64,000 bases of DNA from Glandiceps talaboti (GCF_964340395.1 NC_135561.1:9331232-9395231); one strand, 5' to 3'. Positions 1 through 36,735 are shown, numbered from the stretch's first letter. Numbers and translations: made by a program. Notes: generated by a model from the letters alone, not told the origin.

Positions 1-282
1 GCTCAGAATATTTCTATCAGAATACAATAAAATGACGATAATATCGTTAATATTGACGTATTAAACCAACACTATATGAAAGGGGTAAAATTACACTTGT
101 TTCTGTGATCACGCAGTTTCACTAAATGCGAAGGAAGACATACCCCTTCCTTCGCATTTAGTGAAACTGTGCGATCACAGAAACAAGTGAAATTTTACCC
201 CTTTCATATAGTGTTGGTTTAATACGTCAATATTAACGATATTATCGTCATTTTATTGTATTCTGGTAGAAATATTCTGAGC
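1..282. repeat. Fold-back element: long inverted repeat with 8-base loop
   Basis: Bases 1-137 and 146-282 are reverse complements with only a few mismatches, leaving an 8-base spacer. The outer ends read GCTCAGAATATTTCT and its complement. There is no coding content. The element touches the window edge, so the left flank and any target-site duplication cannot be seen. It is probably a non-autonomous fold-back DNA transposon, or a palindrome made by inverted duplication. Confidence 0.85.
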
Positions 283-406
283 CATAACTCGGGAAACAAA
301 TGCCTGTGGTTTGGTCGGTCAAGCTGTCGTTGTTTGGCCACGTTTTTTTTCTAACACCACCCATCAACAGTTGAAATGCATTCTGCACTGGTACTGGTCT
401 CGACTC

Positions 407-732
407 TTACTGAACATCACCAGTTAAATTAAAGGTGATAAACTTTCCAAACTCGATGACCGCAGACATTGTCACTGATAATGGTATCGTTTGAAACTGG
501 CCGGTGATTGACGTACTCACGCTACTTTCCACGGGAAAGTCAGCATACGCTGGCTCCAGTACAAATATATCTCCAGTATTCAGAACACCCCTGCTCAAGT
601 CATGGAACAGCCTTAGTAAGGTCACATTTGGCGATGCGTCGACAAGGCCAAACGTAATCTGAACTGAGATTAACATGTCAATAGGTACGTGATGAATTAG
701 GTCTGACAGCCATTTTGGGTAATACTTGTACC
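407..732 (-). CDS. Orphan terminal exon, unrecognised protein (partial)
   Basis: This is an open minus-strand stretch of about 108 codons ending in TGA or an equivalent stop at 407-409. A plausible acceptor (ATATTGCAG) lies just upstream, so the exon would begin near 732. The protein is rich in beta-prone residues (ISVQITFG, VTLLRLFHDL, GDIFVLEPAYADF) and has N-glycosylation sequons, as an extracellular domain would. I do not recognise a family. No upstream exon could be identified between here and the receptor gene that starts at 1237 on the other strand. It could be the last exon of a gene, a pseudo-exon or part of a transposon. Confidence 0.35.
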
Positions 733-1122
733 CTGCAATATTAAACATTCCCTAACACCCGTGCGCGATGTGTGTGCATTCATCTTGATGAGTGATGAAC
801 TGTGGGTAGAATGTTATGAGAAAGGGGTATGAAGCCCGCCACCAGTGGCCATTTTCAATTTTTGAACAAGCTCAAAAGCTAGCTTGCCGCCAGATCGGGA
901 AAAAAAAGGAGTGACGCGCTGGTGTTGAAGTGACGCGCGCGCTGACCAGAAACATTTCTTTTTTTTTTTTGGCCTTAACTGTTCATAGATTTATACTTAA
1001 CGTTTTTGTCATCTGTACTGGGAACAATGGCCGTCAACAGTACAGAGCTACATACATACAGAGGTCATTCATGTTGGTTAGATACAATGCTCGAGGGTAA
1101 AGAAGTGATAAAAGGTAAACAA

Positions 1123-1190
1123 GGAAGTGAATGACGAACAATATGATTTCAACTACTCAGTCAGTTTCTCAGTAGCAGCCACGTTATGGC
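1123..1190 (+). promoter_or_regulatory. Promoter or 5'UTR region shared with the paralog
   Basis: A GGAAGT core (ETS-like) at 1123-1128 and the string AGCAGCCACGTTATGGC at 1174-1190 precede the first ATG (1237). The second receptor gene has GGAAGT at 13837-13842 and AGCAGCGTTATGGC at 13901-13914 before its ATG at 13964. The spacing from GTTATGGC to the ATG is almost the same (46 and 49 bases). No TATA box is evident. Whether this is promoter or transcribed leader is unknown. Confidence 0.35.
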
Positions 1191-1236
1191 TTAAAGACTG
1201 CAATCGGGTTGTTAGTGACTGTTAAACCTAAGCGCA

Positions 1237-12623
<11,387 letters not shown>

Positions 12624-13836
12624 ATATTCTTGGTGTGATTAGATTGTTTGGTGCAAGAACTTCGACAACTCACTGATTCTTTATGCGACTCAACCAATTT
12701 TTTAAATCTTTATTCTCCATGTCACATATGCCACAACTATAATCAGATAAATCCCTCAAGATATAGGAAATACGTTCTTTTCTATAGAAATTGTTTTAAA
12801 GTTTATCCTAAATATAGACTGTGCATGGAGTAGGGTAGTCATGGTTTTAAGAACGTAATAATGTACAGTCAAATGAAACTAAAGTTGATGAACCATGAAA
12901 ATGTGAACTAGTGCACCCTACGCACAAGTGGGTGTAAACAGATTTCTGTATATATTTACTTATGTTCTTCAATGCGTAGTTGCGAGTCTTAGAAACAAAC
13001 AGTCAAGCAAACAAATAAACAAACGAACAAACATACACAAGCAAACACAGAAACAAACACAGAAACAAACAAACAAACAAACAAGCAAACAAACAAACAA
13101 ACAAACAAACAATTAAAAGCCGTTTGTCAATTTCCAAATTCCAATACATATAATTTTCAATTTCAACTCCTGGCTCAACCCTGTCGAGACGGTAAGAGTG
13201 TTTGAGGGACTTTTTCAGTTTAGTTTTCAAATTTTTATCACGTAGCTTAAACTCGATGTTGAAACAATACAACAAACAATAGTGGAACAAAAATTGCTAT
13301 ATCAGGCTTGGAAAGCACCGAATGAGTCATCACCAGCTGTGATTGCCATACATAAAGCGCCCTCTATTATCCCGGGCCAGACGAATATTGAAGAGGTAGA
13401 GATATAACAAAGGCTATGTATCAGCAGTCATACACACGAGGCTGAATACTTTATTCGGTGCAGTTGAACACATTCACTAGAAACTGGCCACCATGTTTAA
13501 AATGGTAATATGATTTTATTGCACTTATATGTGAAAATAAAAGAAGTGAAGCAAGTCACTAATTTAAGCTCGTATATTGTAATCATAATTGCACGCATGA
13601 TGATTGAGTGAATGGGATATCAGTTATACCTCCCTTAATTAAAGAATCTTCGGTAAAGAGGGCCCAGTTTAATATTGACTAGGTGAACTATTCATTCACT
13701 GACACTGTGCTATTTTGAATGATTACACATTGTAGTGCACCGTCAAACAATCACAATGGCAGGGTTCAGAAAACGGGAAGTGTGTAAATAAATGAAGCAA
13801 ATCGTCAATAAGAGAACGGTAAGAATAAGAAAAGAG
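12624..13836. other. Spacer between receptor genes with (AAAC)n tract
   Basis: This holds the 3' flank of receptor A and the upstream region of receptor B. An AAAC/AAAT-rich repeat lies at about 13000-13109 and includes a possible AATAAA near 13015. No coding segment matching either neighbour was seen. Confidence 0.6.
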
Positions 13837-13914
13837 GGAAGTAAACGTCACGTGATTACTAGTATTTTCTTACAGTTAAATGACCAGCCGTGGTGGTGGT
13901 AGCAGCGTTATGGC
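13837..13914 (+). promoter_or_regulatory. Promoter or 5'UTR region of receptor B
   Basis: GGAAGT (13837-13842) and AGCAGCGTTATGGC (13901-13914) correspond to motifs at the same distance from the ATG in receptor A. A possible E-box CACGTG lies next to the first motif (AACGTCACGTGATT). Function is inferred from conservation between the paralogs only. Confidence 0.35.
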
Positions 13915-13963
13915 AGTTTACGACAAATAATCCACGAATCTGAATTTGTTTATTAATAATACC

Positions 13964-27007
<13,044 letters not shown>

Positions 27008-27046
27008 ATAAAAGACTTGTATGCTTAATGGTAGTATATTGGAGTC

Positions 27047-27086
27047 ATGATGGGCGAATGGTTAGAGTGGCCGGCTGGACTAGTTT
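27047..27086 (+). pseudogene. tRNA-Ser-like fragment (possible SINE head)
   Basis: GGCGAATGGTTAGAGTGGCC followed by GGCTGGACTAG resembles the D-arm and anticodon-arm half of tRNA-Ser-derived SINEs. The TTCGAAT-type T-arm does not follow intact, so this is a fragment and not a working tRNA gene. Confidence 0.3.
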
Positions 27087-27230
27087 CTTTTTTGACTTTG
27101 TGGTTCCAATGACTACACACAGATATTAAAAATAGTATATATTATGGGACATTTGTATATTATATACCAATAATTCCTTGTTTCATATTTCAAAATATTA
27201 TGTGTAAATTACGACAAGTGTACTACAGCT

Positions 27231-27620
27231 AATTTCATAATGTCGTACTGCTTTTCTGTTTGATACAACCACAACAAGAAACTGCATATGCCACACTTCA
27301 ATAACACGATCGCATTTTTGCTAAATTTAGTCTAAATTGAATAAACCATTTAAATGTATCACAACTCCATGTAGACATTCTATTCGGGCACCAATTGTTT
27401 TTCTTAGTATCAAACACCCAATGAAGGGCGAGTAAATATCATTTGCGGTGTTCATTTGATGTCTGTATGGTGGTATGTGTAGTTCATTTCACTTAGACAA
27501 AATGTAGCAAGAAACTGTATTCATTCAATCTTGCTATCTTAAAGTGTAGCATGGCCGGTTTCTTATTGATTTCTTTGTGGTTGTATCAAACAGAAAAGTT
27601 GCGCGTGGTATTATGAAATT
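27231..27620. mobile_element. MITE-like element, family 3
   Basis: The left segment (AATTTCATAATGTCG ... TTTTCTGTTTGATACAACC) and the right segment (GGTTGTATCAAACAGAAAAG ... TTATGAAATT) are imperfect inverted repeats about 60-70 bases long, bounding 390 bases of non-coding DNA downstream of receptor B. Confidence 0.65.
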
Positions 27621-28825
27621 CACTGTGAGAGTACATAACGACTCAAAGACAATGTTCATAAAAGTAGGAATATATAGATTTATTTACTTTTTCAAACCTC
27701 TCTTGTACACGAATGATATTATGATAGCTTTGTAAATTAATTTCATATCGATCATGCCAAACCATTTGAGGCATAAACTCTTACAACATTATATTTTTAT
27801 CTTATACAGAAATAGCACATAAAATAAACATAATAAACTGCTACTAAAATATTGTTTCATTTTTTTCTGCTGAAATAATTACCATAAGTCATCTGGTAAA
27901 AAGGACGAAAAGACTTCTCTTTTTAATAGCCTATTGTACGTTTCAGTTTTTAAAAAGTGATACGTGTACAAAAGAACTTATCAATCTAATGTCAAAGTCA
28001 TGCACCATGAAAACACCACAATGTATATCAAAGACAACTTTAGTTTTGATTTGACTGCCATTGGGGTCCATTATTGTATTCAAAGGAAGTCTCAATCACA
28101 CTCATACAGTACAGTACACAGTAATGAAATTGTACAAACAAATGTAGCATGTGCCTCAAGGACAAAATTTCCTAAGTACCATAGTTATTCACATCTCTTC
28201 GAACTTAGACTTATGAAACTTGTTACCAGCCCTTTGGGATAATAATATAACTCTTGGATTTCTCCAGCTTTTTGTAAAGGACACTGACAATATTTCATTT
28301 CTCTGTAGAATTTTCATAATAGTTGCCGGCCATTTTTTTAAAATCTAAAACGGGCAAACTTTAATATAATTTGATTTTTCCCCAAGACGTTGCACGTGAC
28401 CCATGTTTTTTGTATGTTTATTCCTGTTATATGGTATTTTAACTATGTAAGAGTAATTTACAAAACACATGTTCCTAAACAGGTATTTGGATGTCATCAA
28501 TACAAATTGTGGTCCACAATAGTATTGTGAGCAATCCCAAACAAGTCCCAATTACTGATATTTACTTGCAACAAGAGGTTTCACATCAAATTATCTTTTC
28601 TCATTTAAGTGGTTGATTTCTCAACATCAACAATTACTACTTCAAGGTCAAAAGTAGGGGAGTCTGTAAATTTTTGTTAATTTTAGGAAAATGTACTCTC
28701 ATAGAGTTATTTCTGTCACAGTGAGAAAATGTATAGGTGTGGATGTTCTTAAGTCTACATCTGGTCACACTTTGTCACAGATAAAGCTATTTTTAAAATT
28801 ATTTTGTACATGCAATAGCCAAACC
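27621..28825. other. Non-coding spacer downstream of receptor B
   Basis: AT-rich sequence with no coding segment I can defend. The 92-codon open frame at 27964-28242 lacks domain features and splice context. Confidence 0.5.
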
Positions 28826-28829
28826 TTGG

Positions 28830-29240
28830 CAAATGGTATTTGAGACTCATCTTGTACACAAGGCTAAAATCTGGACAAATTTATCGAAGACTAGAGATTA
28901 TTAATTGTCTTGTATATAAGATGGTAAAATGTGGGCAACATATTGCGATGATGTTTGACTTTCTAAATCATCTTGTGCATAATGTGGGCAAACGTTATCG
29001 ATCGAAGACTAGTGATTTTCTAACTCATCTTGATGATATTGAAGGTGGTCAAAGTCTGGTAAAACTTTATTCGAAGACTAGAGCTTTGTAATCGTCTGGT
29101 GCATAAGGTGGTCCAATTTGACCAAACTAGGACAACGATGACTGATTTCCTAAATCATCCTGTGCATGAGATGATCGTGATCAAATCTGAATCTGCATTT
29201 GGTAAAACTTATCGAAGACTGCTGATTTTCTATTTTGATA
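28830..29240. repeat. Degenerate tandem repeat, about 65-75 base units
   Basis: About five to six diverged copies of a unit containing CGAAGACTAG, TGATTTTCTAA and CATCTTGTGCATAA succeed each other. Units differ in length and sequence, so this is an old array. It is not an RNA or CRISPR array. Short open frames on both strands come from the repeats. Confidence 0.6.
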
Positions 29241-29403
29241 TATTTGACCTAAGACAGCCAAATGCAGGTGTTTTGAGTTCAACTGCTTGAATATGATAAC
29301 CATGGATTAAACGACATCACAGGGTAACAAAATTTTCTCTGAAGCCTAATAACCTCGATCTCAAGCTATAACTTAAAAAGAGACACCTTAGGTAAGTTGT
29401 TAT

Positions 29404-30027
29404 TCACAATACGGTCATTTTGGTGTCATCCCAAGTAGAAGTACTGTTTGCCTCGCTTTGGAGTGAGTGCACAAGGTCCATGATATCATGAATAACTTCC
29501 TCGGATTCAGTTTTGTCAGTTTTTACACTGCAATTATCATTTTCAAAGGCTTCATTGATTTGTGCATTGTCACTATTGACTTCTGCCTCTACGAAATGTA
29601 TGTCATTCTCATCAGATTTAACATTTTGATCGTCAGTGTCGTCAGTCTCAGCTGCAATGTTAACATTCCTGGAGATGTACTGACTGCGTTCATCACCAGA
29701 CGTTGATTTCCTTCCAAGGATAACTTCTGTGTTTGTTTTACTGACAAATGCAAAATTTAGTCCTGGTGGTTGCTTCATTCTTGGTTGATATCTGATTTCA
29801 AAACCACTTTCTATTCTATTCGCATCGGCTATGGTAGCTTCTACTTCTTTGTCGTCTTTGCGACACTGTCTTCGAATGAATATAATCATTCCTATCGTGA
29901 AAGCTACTGCACAAACGAATGCTGCCAACGACAGCCCGAGAACCAACTCTGCAGTTACTGCTTTTGTTGGAGCATTTGTTCCGCAGGCCTCCCCACTACA
30001 GGGCAATGTCGTAGTTAAGTTTGTCAT
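29404..30027 (-). CDS. Single-pass membrane protein, C-terminal exon or short gene, 207 aa
   Basis: The minus-strand frame starts at an ATG at 30025-30027 and ends with TGA at 29404. A short N-terminal ectodomain (~1-28, with sequon NLTT and Cys pair CSGEAC) precedes a strong membrane helix (~30-52) and the basic stop-transfer sequence RRQCRKDDK. A long acidic, Ser/Thr-rich cytoplasmic tail (~60-207) follows, with no recognised domain. The frame stays open for another 21 codons upstream of the ATG, and CTTCCACAAG near 30075 could be an acceptor. The segment may therefore be the last exon of a larger type I receptor. No family recognised. It points away from the TIR receptors and towards the same strand as the SecA-like gene. 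Confidence 0.6.
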   Translation of the reverse strand: MTNLTTTLPCSGEACGTNAPTKAVTAELVLGLSLAAFVCAVAFTIGMIIFIRRQCRKDDKEVEATIADANRIESGFEIRYQPRMKQPPGLNFAFVSKTNTEVILGRKSTSGDERSQYISRNVNIAAETDDTDDQNVKSDENDIHFVEAEVNSDNAQINEAFENDNCSVKTDKTESEEVIHDIMDLVHSLQSEANSTSTWDDTKMTVL

Positions 30028-30099
30028 TTCTTGTACTGGATGTTCTTCTCCGTTGGGTTTGAATGTTTGCTTGTGGAAGACGCGATATTAACGAAGCAC

Positions 30100-32900
30100 G
30101 CGGTATTTTTTTTGAACGCGAGATCTTGCACTTGACTTTTTTCGTGCCTGTGAATCAAAAACACTGGTTTAGTACCATTTATATATTAGATAGTAAAACT
30201 ATTATTTTACTGTACTGGCAATTGCAGAAAGTGAATTTAACGAGAACTCTACACAGTGTAAGAAATTAGGTAAAATGGAGGGCACAGTGAGGAAAACAGC
30301 TCTTGAAATATGGCCCTCAATATGGATTATAGTAAAGAAAAAGCCCACAGCTTCGTCGTCATTCTGTGTTCAAAGTACACAGATTAATGGTACATAGAGA
30401 CGGTTTACTGCTAGATAAGATCTCCAGGGCGACACCAAGGTCACGAGTGTAGCTTACGTTTTAGTGTACAAGTTCACAGATTTTTAGTTCTATTCAAAAT
30501 AAAACTGTATAGACACTAAACGAGTCAATGATATAATCCATTAGGGACAATCACACAGTGTCACACTTGTAAGCAACCCCTCACCCCTCCTCCTAAACGA
30601 ATGTTCACAAGTGCTACACCGACACGTTTATATATGATATAACCATGATGAAAATTGTAGCGGTCACACCACTACGATCAATGCAATGTTAAAAAACATG
30701 ATTGTAAACACATTAAAATAACTACCAGAAACCCAGCACTGTATATCACATTTGAAGTAAATTTTTATCAACTTATTAACATTTCAGTACCAAACACATG
30801 ACATGTTATCATTGAAGGCATGAAAATTTTCGAAATTTGGTAAGAAGTGCGAAATGAAGTTGAGCGATCGCATTGACGCTAGACCCCTCCCCCCAACGAA
30901 CGAAGAGCTTGTGTGATATTGTGATGTTGTCCCTAAGAATGACACGGTGTATGCTGTAGTAACGTACACACATTACTCACAGTAGAAAGCCATGCACCAT
31001 AGCAGCTAGCTAGCAACTCACTCTTGTTCACACCTTCGTGTCAAATCTAGTCTGTTATACCTACCTCACACTATTAAAAAACTTCGTTAAGCCATGGATG
31101 TATTAGGGAGATACCTCCATGGTTAAACCTACTCTAGCTATGTAACCTATGACACGGTTTCTTTTGTAGTAATAAGTCTGCGTTTGTGTACTGTTTCAAC
31201 GCCCGTGTTTAAACACTTTTACGTGTGTAAACTTTTAAAGCGGGACATCCTTTGATATGCAAATTTGGACTTTCACCTCGATTGTATTGTGTGACGTAGT
31301 CTTCAAGAGTGGGCACACCCAAAGGATCAAACCTTATAAAAAGCAAGGCCACGGAATACCATAAATCTATGACGTACATTTACATGACCGTGTAGAAACC
31401 ATAATGCTACAATATAAAATTCTGGGTGAATTTATCAGTCCACTGTATTCAAAATGTTTAGAGTGAGTTTGTATTGTAAACCGCACAACAAAGGAGTCTG
31501 GTTGATATATGGAAAACGAAGGTAGTGGCGTATTTGACATGACCTCTGTGACCTTAGCCATGTGTGTGTTTAAGTGTATTACACTGCATTGGAAACGTGG
31601 AATATCCTGACATTTAAGAAAATTACAGGCGACATAACTTACCGTTGTCTGCACTGCCTGGAAGTAATGCAGGATACCTATCAATGGACGGTCAGGTTGT
31701 GTTAAGAATAAACGGTATCGATTGATCTGTGCAGGGAATTATCTTCCGACACACAGTAAGCACCCTATCCGTCGTTGCTCTCTCCACACAATGGCGTCTC
31801 GGTGCACAGCGTAACTAACATTCACAATGTACAGGTAACTGTCATTATTGTGGTCGGTCTCTGAGGATCGCAGCAGCTTCACTTAATGTAATAACAAGTC
31901 TTTCTAACAACAGCAGCATCACACTCCAACAGTACAAATTCACCGTTCAGTTATGTACATATTTCCAAGTATTTTACAGTGTTTTATGTTATGCGCGACA
32001 TAAGAGCCCAAGCTTGCAAGGCCCAATTAGGCACGTCTTGACAGTAGGTTATGGACTCCTTAGGTTTGTGAAGAAATGTTGTCCGAAGACCTCAGCATTT
32101 ACAGAACAGCCGAAGATGGGCTCTGCAATTTAGCTGATACAAAACTGTCCTCTGTTAAAGGAGTAGAATAACAGTAACAGTCGCCAAGATTGGAGTTTTG
32201 TTAAAGCTATGTAGGCTATATCAAGTGGTGACATACTAGTTTTCACATCTGTTTTTAGGCAACCAATTTGAAAGTGTGATAATGGAAAAAGAAGAAAAGT
32301 CTAAATGTTGTATTCTCGCATGAAGAATCAAGAAATGTTTCTTCTTCTGTGCGGATGGTATACATATGGCCATTTAGGGTTTTCTGGGGAATACTTCGTT
32401 TGGAACACTAAGATTACTTATGCTTCCTTCATTTCAATTTCCCCAAACCCAATTTCCCTGTTTTGACGTGGGTCTAACTTTGTATATGTATCTACTGCAG
32501 TGAGAAATGTAATTAGATTCTATCGGAAAATATGCGTTCCTGGGATAATCCTAGCGGCAAACGAACAGAGATATAATTAGCTCTCTCGTTCGTGTCGGCT
32601 TTGAAATTGCGACTACAATCTGAAGAAAAGAGAAGGCTCGAAGCGAGGAAGGCGGTATCTTAATGTATAGACGTAAAAGACAAGGCACAGAAGTCCAGAA
32701 ATATGTCGAGTAAAACAAATCGCGCCCTCGTAGTATAGAACTGTCAATGAAAAACACAAAACAGACTGGTTGATTGAAGAGCATTTATTTGCATACTAAT
32801 ACCATCGAAGGATGTACACTACTGATTATTAGTGCCAGTACAATTTCAAAATTGCAATTCTTGCTGCGGTATTATCAGTTAACGTGTTATGACATACCTG
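30100..32900. other. Gene-poor spacer
   Basis: AT-rich sequence with scattered unsupported open frames on both strands. No domain, RNA gene or clear transposon terminus was found. Undetected upstream exons of the 29404-30027 gene could lie here. Confidence 0.4.
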
Positions 32901-32919
32901 GAGCTTGTCACATCTATAT

Positions 32920-33280
32920 ATTGATAAGAATTCTATTAGAGGTATTGTCTGAATTGTTACAAAATTAAGCCAAACTCTATTGGTAAGAATTCTATTAGAC
33001 GTATTGTCAGAATTGTTACAAAATTAAGCCAAACACTATTGATAAGAATTCTATTAGACGTATTGTCAGAATTGTTACAAAATCAAGCCAAACTCTATTG
33101 GTAAGAATTCTATTAGACGTGTTGTCAGAATTGTTACAAAATTAAGCCAAACTCTATTGATAAGAATTCTATTAGATGTATTGTCAGAATTGTTACAAAA
33201 TTAAGCCAAACTCTATTGATAAGAATTCTATTAGACGTATTGTCCGAATTGTTATACAATTAAGCCAAACTCTCGATTAC
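32920..33280. repeat. Tandem repeat, 59-base unit, about six copies
   Basis: The unit contains TAAGAATTCTATTAGACG, then TATTGTCAGAATTGTTAC and AAAATTAAGCCAAACTC. Unit starts fall at 32926, 32985, 33044 and so on (period 59), and copies are over 90% alike. There are no spacers, so it is a minisatellite and not CRISPR. Each unit carries an EcoRI-type GAATTC. Confidence 0.95.
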
Positions 33281-33737
33281 TTATTCTTCCAAAATTGCGA
33301 AAAGTGATATTTTCTTCTCTCACACTTTAAGAATGAAGCGGTTCCCAGAAGATAATAAGTAACATGTACATTTATGATCAGAGTAGTTCATTTTGTGGTT
33401 GTTGATTTATCTGACAGATAATAGCACTTATATTGCCGGACACAGCATGATTGTTATTGAAGGGTATCAAAAAACCTAATCAATATAAACAATCCTGTTG
33501 TATACAGCAGTAATACGCTTTTAACTTCAACATCTTTGGTAAATGGTCAGTTTTGATCATTAAATGTATATGTTATGTACAGTCCTGTTCTATCTTTTTG
33601 AACTGTACAAGTTGTAATAGATTTCTTTATGAGAAACTCTCTATTTTGCAGGTCAGGAAGAAAAGATCTACTTTTTTTCATGGTTATACAAAATAAAGTA
33701 AACTGACAAATGACTACACTGTAAAGCAATCAAATAA

Positions 33738-34061
33738 AGCTAAGATGATGTTAGTTTGGTGCTTCACTCATGTAACATGACATTTTTTACACACACTGAC
33801 AACTTCAAATGGAAAAGAACAATTACATAGGTGCCGTGCACAGTGGGGATGTAGAAGTAGTCAAATTGAAATGCTGAGTATCATTCAGCCGTAAGATCAT
33901 CAAGTCCATGTGTAATGTTTTCATTAGAAGTCTGTTTTACCGCATTGTGAAAGAATCTCAATACTTATCACTGTTCAATGTGGCAAAGGATCCTGCTGTT
34001 TTTGTTTCCAAAACGTAATGTCCCATGATTGAAACATCACACCAACGTCAGTATAGCTGTA
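33738..34061. mobile_element. MITE-like element, family 2, copy 2
   Basis: The ends AGCTAAGATGATGTTAG and GACGTCAGTATAGCT-type sequence form imperfect inverted repeats. The interior shares AAGTCCATGTGTAA, then AATGTCCCATGA and ATGTAACATGACATT, with the element at 20497-20912. Non-coding. Confidence 0.6.
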
Positions 34062-35285
34062 TAATGTTGGTTTTATCGCTTTTTAAAAGAACATGTAGTA
34101 GCTGTTATATTAAGACATTTCCAATATAGAGCACGTATGGGTAATACTTTAATATGGTATTACAATAACTTGGTTATATACCTATCCAATGTAGTAAATT
34201 TCAAACTTCTCTCTCAAAACTGCACTCGCTGTAACTTGAGTATATTTTTTCGATCAAACAACGAACACTACGTTCACTGTAAACTGTTGAAATATCTATA
34301 ATTAGACATTGTTAATGATAATTAGAAATCGATTCTATCTATAAGTAATGTTGTAACTATTCCAATGATGATCGTATTGGGGGTTGAATTTGAATGTGAA
34401 CCCAAAAAATCAATTTGATTAGATTTATTTCACCAAGTCATGTGTACAAATACGTTTCTCCACATGTGATTCAATACTGTTCTGGATGTACGATAGTATA
34501 CACCAATTGCCTGGCTGTGAGGGCACTAGTATACGTGTATTACCACAAGAGTTGTAATGTAACAACTATTTCTCGAAGCTGAAAGCTACATAACAGCATG
34601 GGTAAAGCGCTTACTAATTCCCAATTAAGGCCAGTTAAGAAGCGTTTCAAAATAGACACATATACTTTCTATAGTTATAGCAAATACCTGATAAGACCTT
34701 GTAGAAGGGAACGCAAATAGTGCCCCATATGCAAATGTTTAGGTCACTAGGGGTCAATAGTCCATAGCTCATGGTACAATCTGAGCTAATCACTGCAGGC
34801 TATATTAATACGATGTGTCATAATATGCCCTGGTCATTATATGCAAAGACAAGTAAGAAAATTGTCTGTGTTATATGTAACAGTAGTTTCAAAGTAAACT
34901 CTTAGTTTCAGCTAGTGCAGTTAAAAAACCCTAAAGTGCATTGAAATACAACTCTGTTTATAAGATAAGAAAAACTAAATTAACTAATAAACCAATCTAA
35001 GACGTTTCTTTCAAATTTAGTGACTCAGTATTCGTCAGTTTTGAATTTGAAAACGATATCGGAAAAATGATTTGAATTGATAAATGCTAAAAGTTGACTT
35101 CCTAGAGTAAAAATATATTCCCGATTGATTTGGTTTATTAAAGTTAAAACTAAACATTGGACATGTAGGTTCTGCTTAGGTATAGACATACATTGATATT
35201 TAAAGACAGTGCGTAAAATCAAACCTTTTCATGTTTAAAGGTAAGGCTGAGTTTTTTTTAATCGTTCCTGTAGTTTATCACAGAG
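34062..35285. other. Non-coding spacer
   Basis: AT-rich DNA with no coding or repeat structure that I could support. Confidence 0.4.
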
Positions 35286-35289
35286 AACC

Positions 35290-35575
35290 TGGAAAGTCAT
35301 TTTCACCAATTCTTCACTTCTCTCAAATAGAGCAGTGAAAAGGCAACTCTGACTTTTACAGGAGGCCTTCTGTACTCTAAGCTGAACAACTCTTGGAAAG
35401 AATGTTAACAACTTGGCAACTATTCACCACTTGCCAAAACAATGCTGTGCCGTTGTTTCGGAGATAATCAGCTCGTTTGTTTCCAAGAATGTCTACAGAA
35501 GGCCGGATTTTCCAATTTTCATAACTTTTAAGAGAGGTCGCACTTAGCAGTGTTGGTGAAAGTGACTTTTGTTGG
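35290..35575. mobile_element. Possible MITE with imperfect inverted ends
   Basis: AAAGTCATTTTCACCAAT near 35294 and the complement of TTGGTGAAAGTGACTTTT near 35550 form imperfect terminal inverted repeats around about 280 bases. The 79-codon open frame inside has no recognisable content. Confidence 0.4.
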
Positions 35576-36427
35576 TCTCCGAGCATTAAGATGGACGCCG
35601 CCTTTTTGTTCACCATAAAATATCATTCAAGGCAGCAATTCACGTGTGTTTATCTAGTTGTCTTAGATGACATAGTTAATAAAATGCCTTGCATGATTTT
35701 AAATCAATTATAATAAGAAGATAATCAAATGTAACTATTTAGCGTCATTTTGAATTAAAACTGAATCAATTAGTTGTAAAGAACTGTCTATTCAAATGTC
35801 ATAATGACAAAATCGCAGAGAAATACGAAATGTTAGTAAAGAAATGCTGAAAATGAGATAACCTTAAAGGGGCACAAGCTGAGCTTAAACATTTATGGAT
35901 GAAATTAATGCTGCGTATTTAAACGTCACTCATAGTATTCTACTTACTGAAGAATACTTAACCACAGTATGCAATTGCAAATCTGGTATTAAGATATAAC
36001 ACATAAACGATCCGATAACTTAATTTGTCATACGTATCAAAGAATCCATACTTGGCAATCAACTAATCTAACAATGTCAGAAGGTAATTGTAATGTCATA
36101 GAAGGCATGCAGTGACATTAACTTTATACGAGAATAGTTTAATCAAGATTTTGTGTAAGTATTTTCAGTTGAGTAAAAGGTTTATAAACTCAGTTTGTGC
36201 CACTTTAATTCTCGGTATGAAAAAGACACATGAAAGTAAACGAGACCGGACACATGCAATACAATAATTAATCAACAGTTAGGATATTTGATTTTCTAGA
36301 TTGTAAGTTACTTCAGATTCCAAAGCTACCATGTCAATATTATGTCCATTCATTTCCTTTATCGTCTAAAATTTAAAAAAATTTAACAAAACATCTGGCT
36401 TGAAATGAATGTTCTCAATCATCCAGG

Positions 36428-36735
36428 TATGAAGTTAATAACGAAGTAATTACAATCTATCCTACTGGACTTGCTGTTGTTTTACATGACAATAGTTTCA
36501 CGTCCTATACTGGACACTTCTTCAGACCAACTGCTGATGTAGGGGAGGGGGACGTCATCATAACTTGGCAGGCGCGTACAACACTGTGATAGGTAAAATT
36601 CAGGTGTCACCAACCATTCATTTGATCATCATTCGGCCTGAGAAACGTCCAGGATAGGACGTGAAACTGCTGCCATTCAAAACAACAGCAAGTCCAGTAG
36701 GATAGATTACAGTTACCTCGTTATTGGATCTGCTT
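36428..36735. repeat. Inverted duplicate of a coding-like segment
   Basis: The plus-strand segment 36428-36520 and the minus-strand segment 36640-36735 are about 80% alike. They translate to nearly the same peptide (NNEVITIYPTGLAVVL and NNEVTVIYPTGLAVVL, then SFTSY). Each copy has a flanking AG that could be an acceptor. The peptide is not from a family I recognise. It could be a duplicated exon or part of a fold-back element. Confidence 0.5.

Noticed and set aside
32920-33280. Regular 59-base repeat considered as a CRISPR-like array
   Set aside because: Units are joined head to tail without unique spacers, and the genome is animal. It is a minisatellite.
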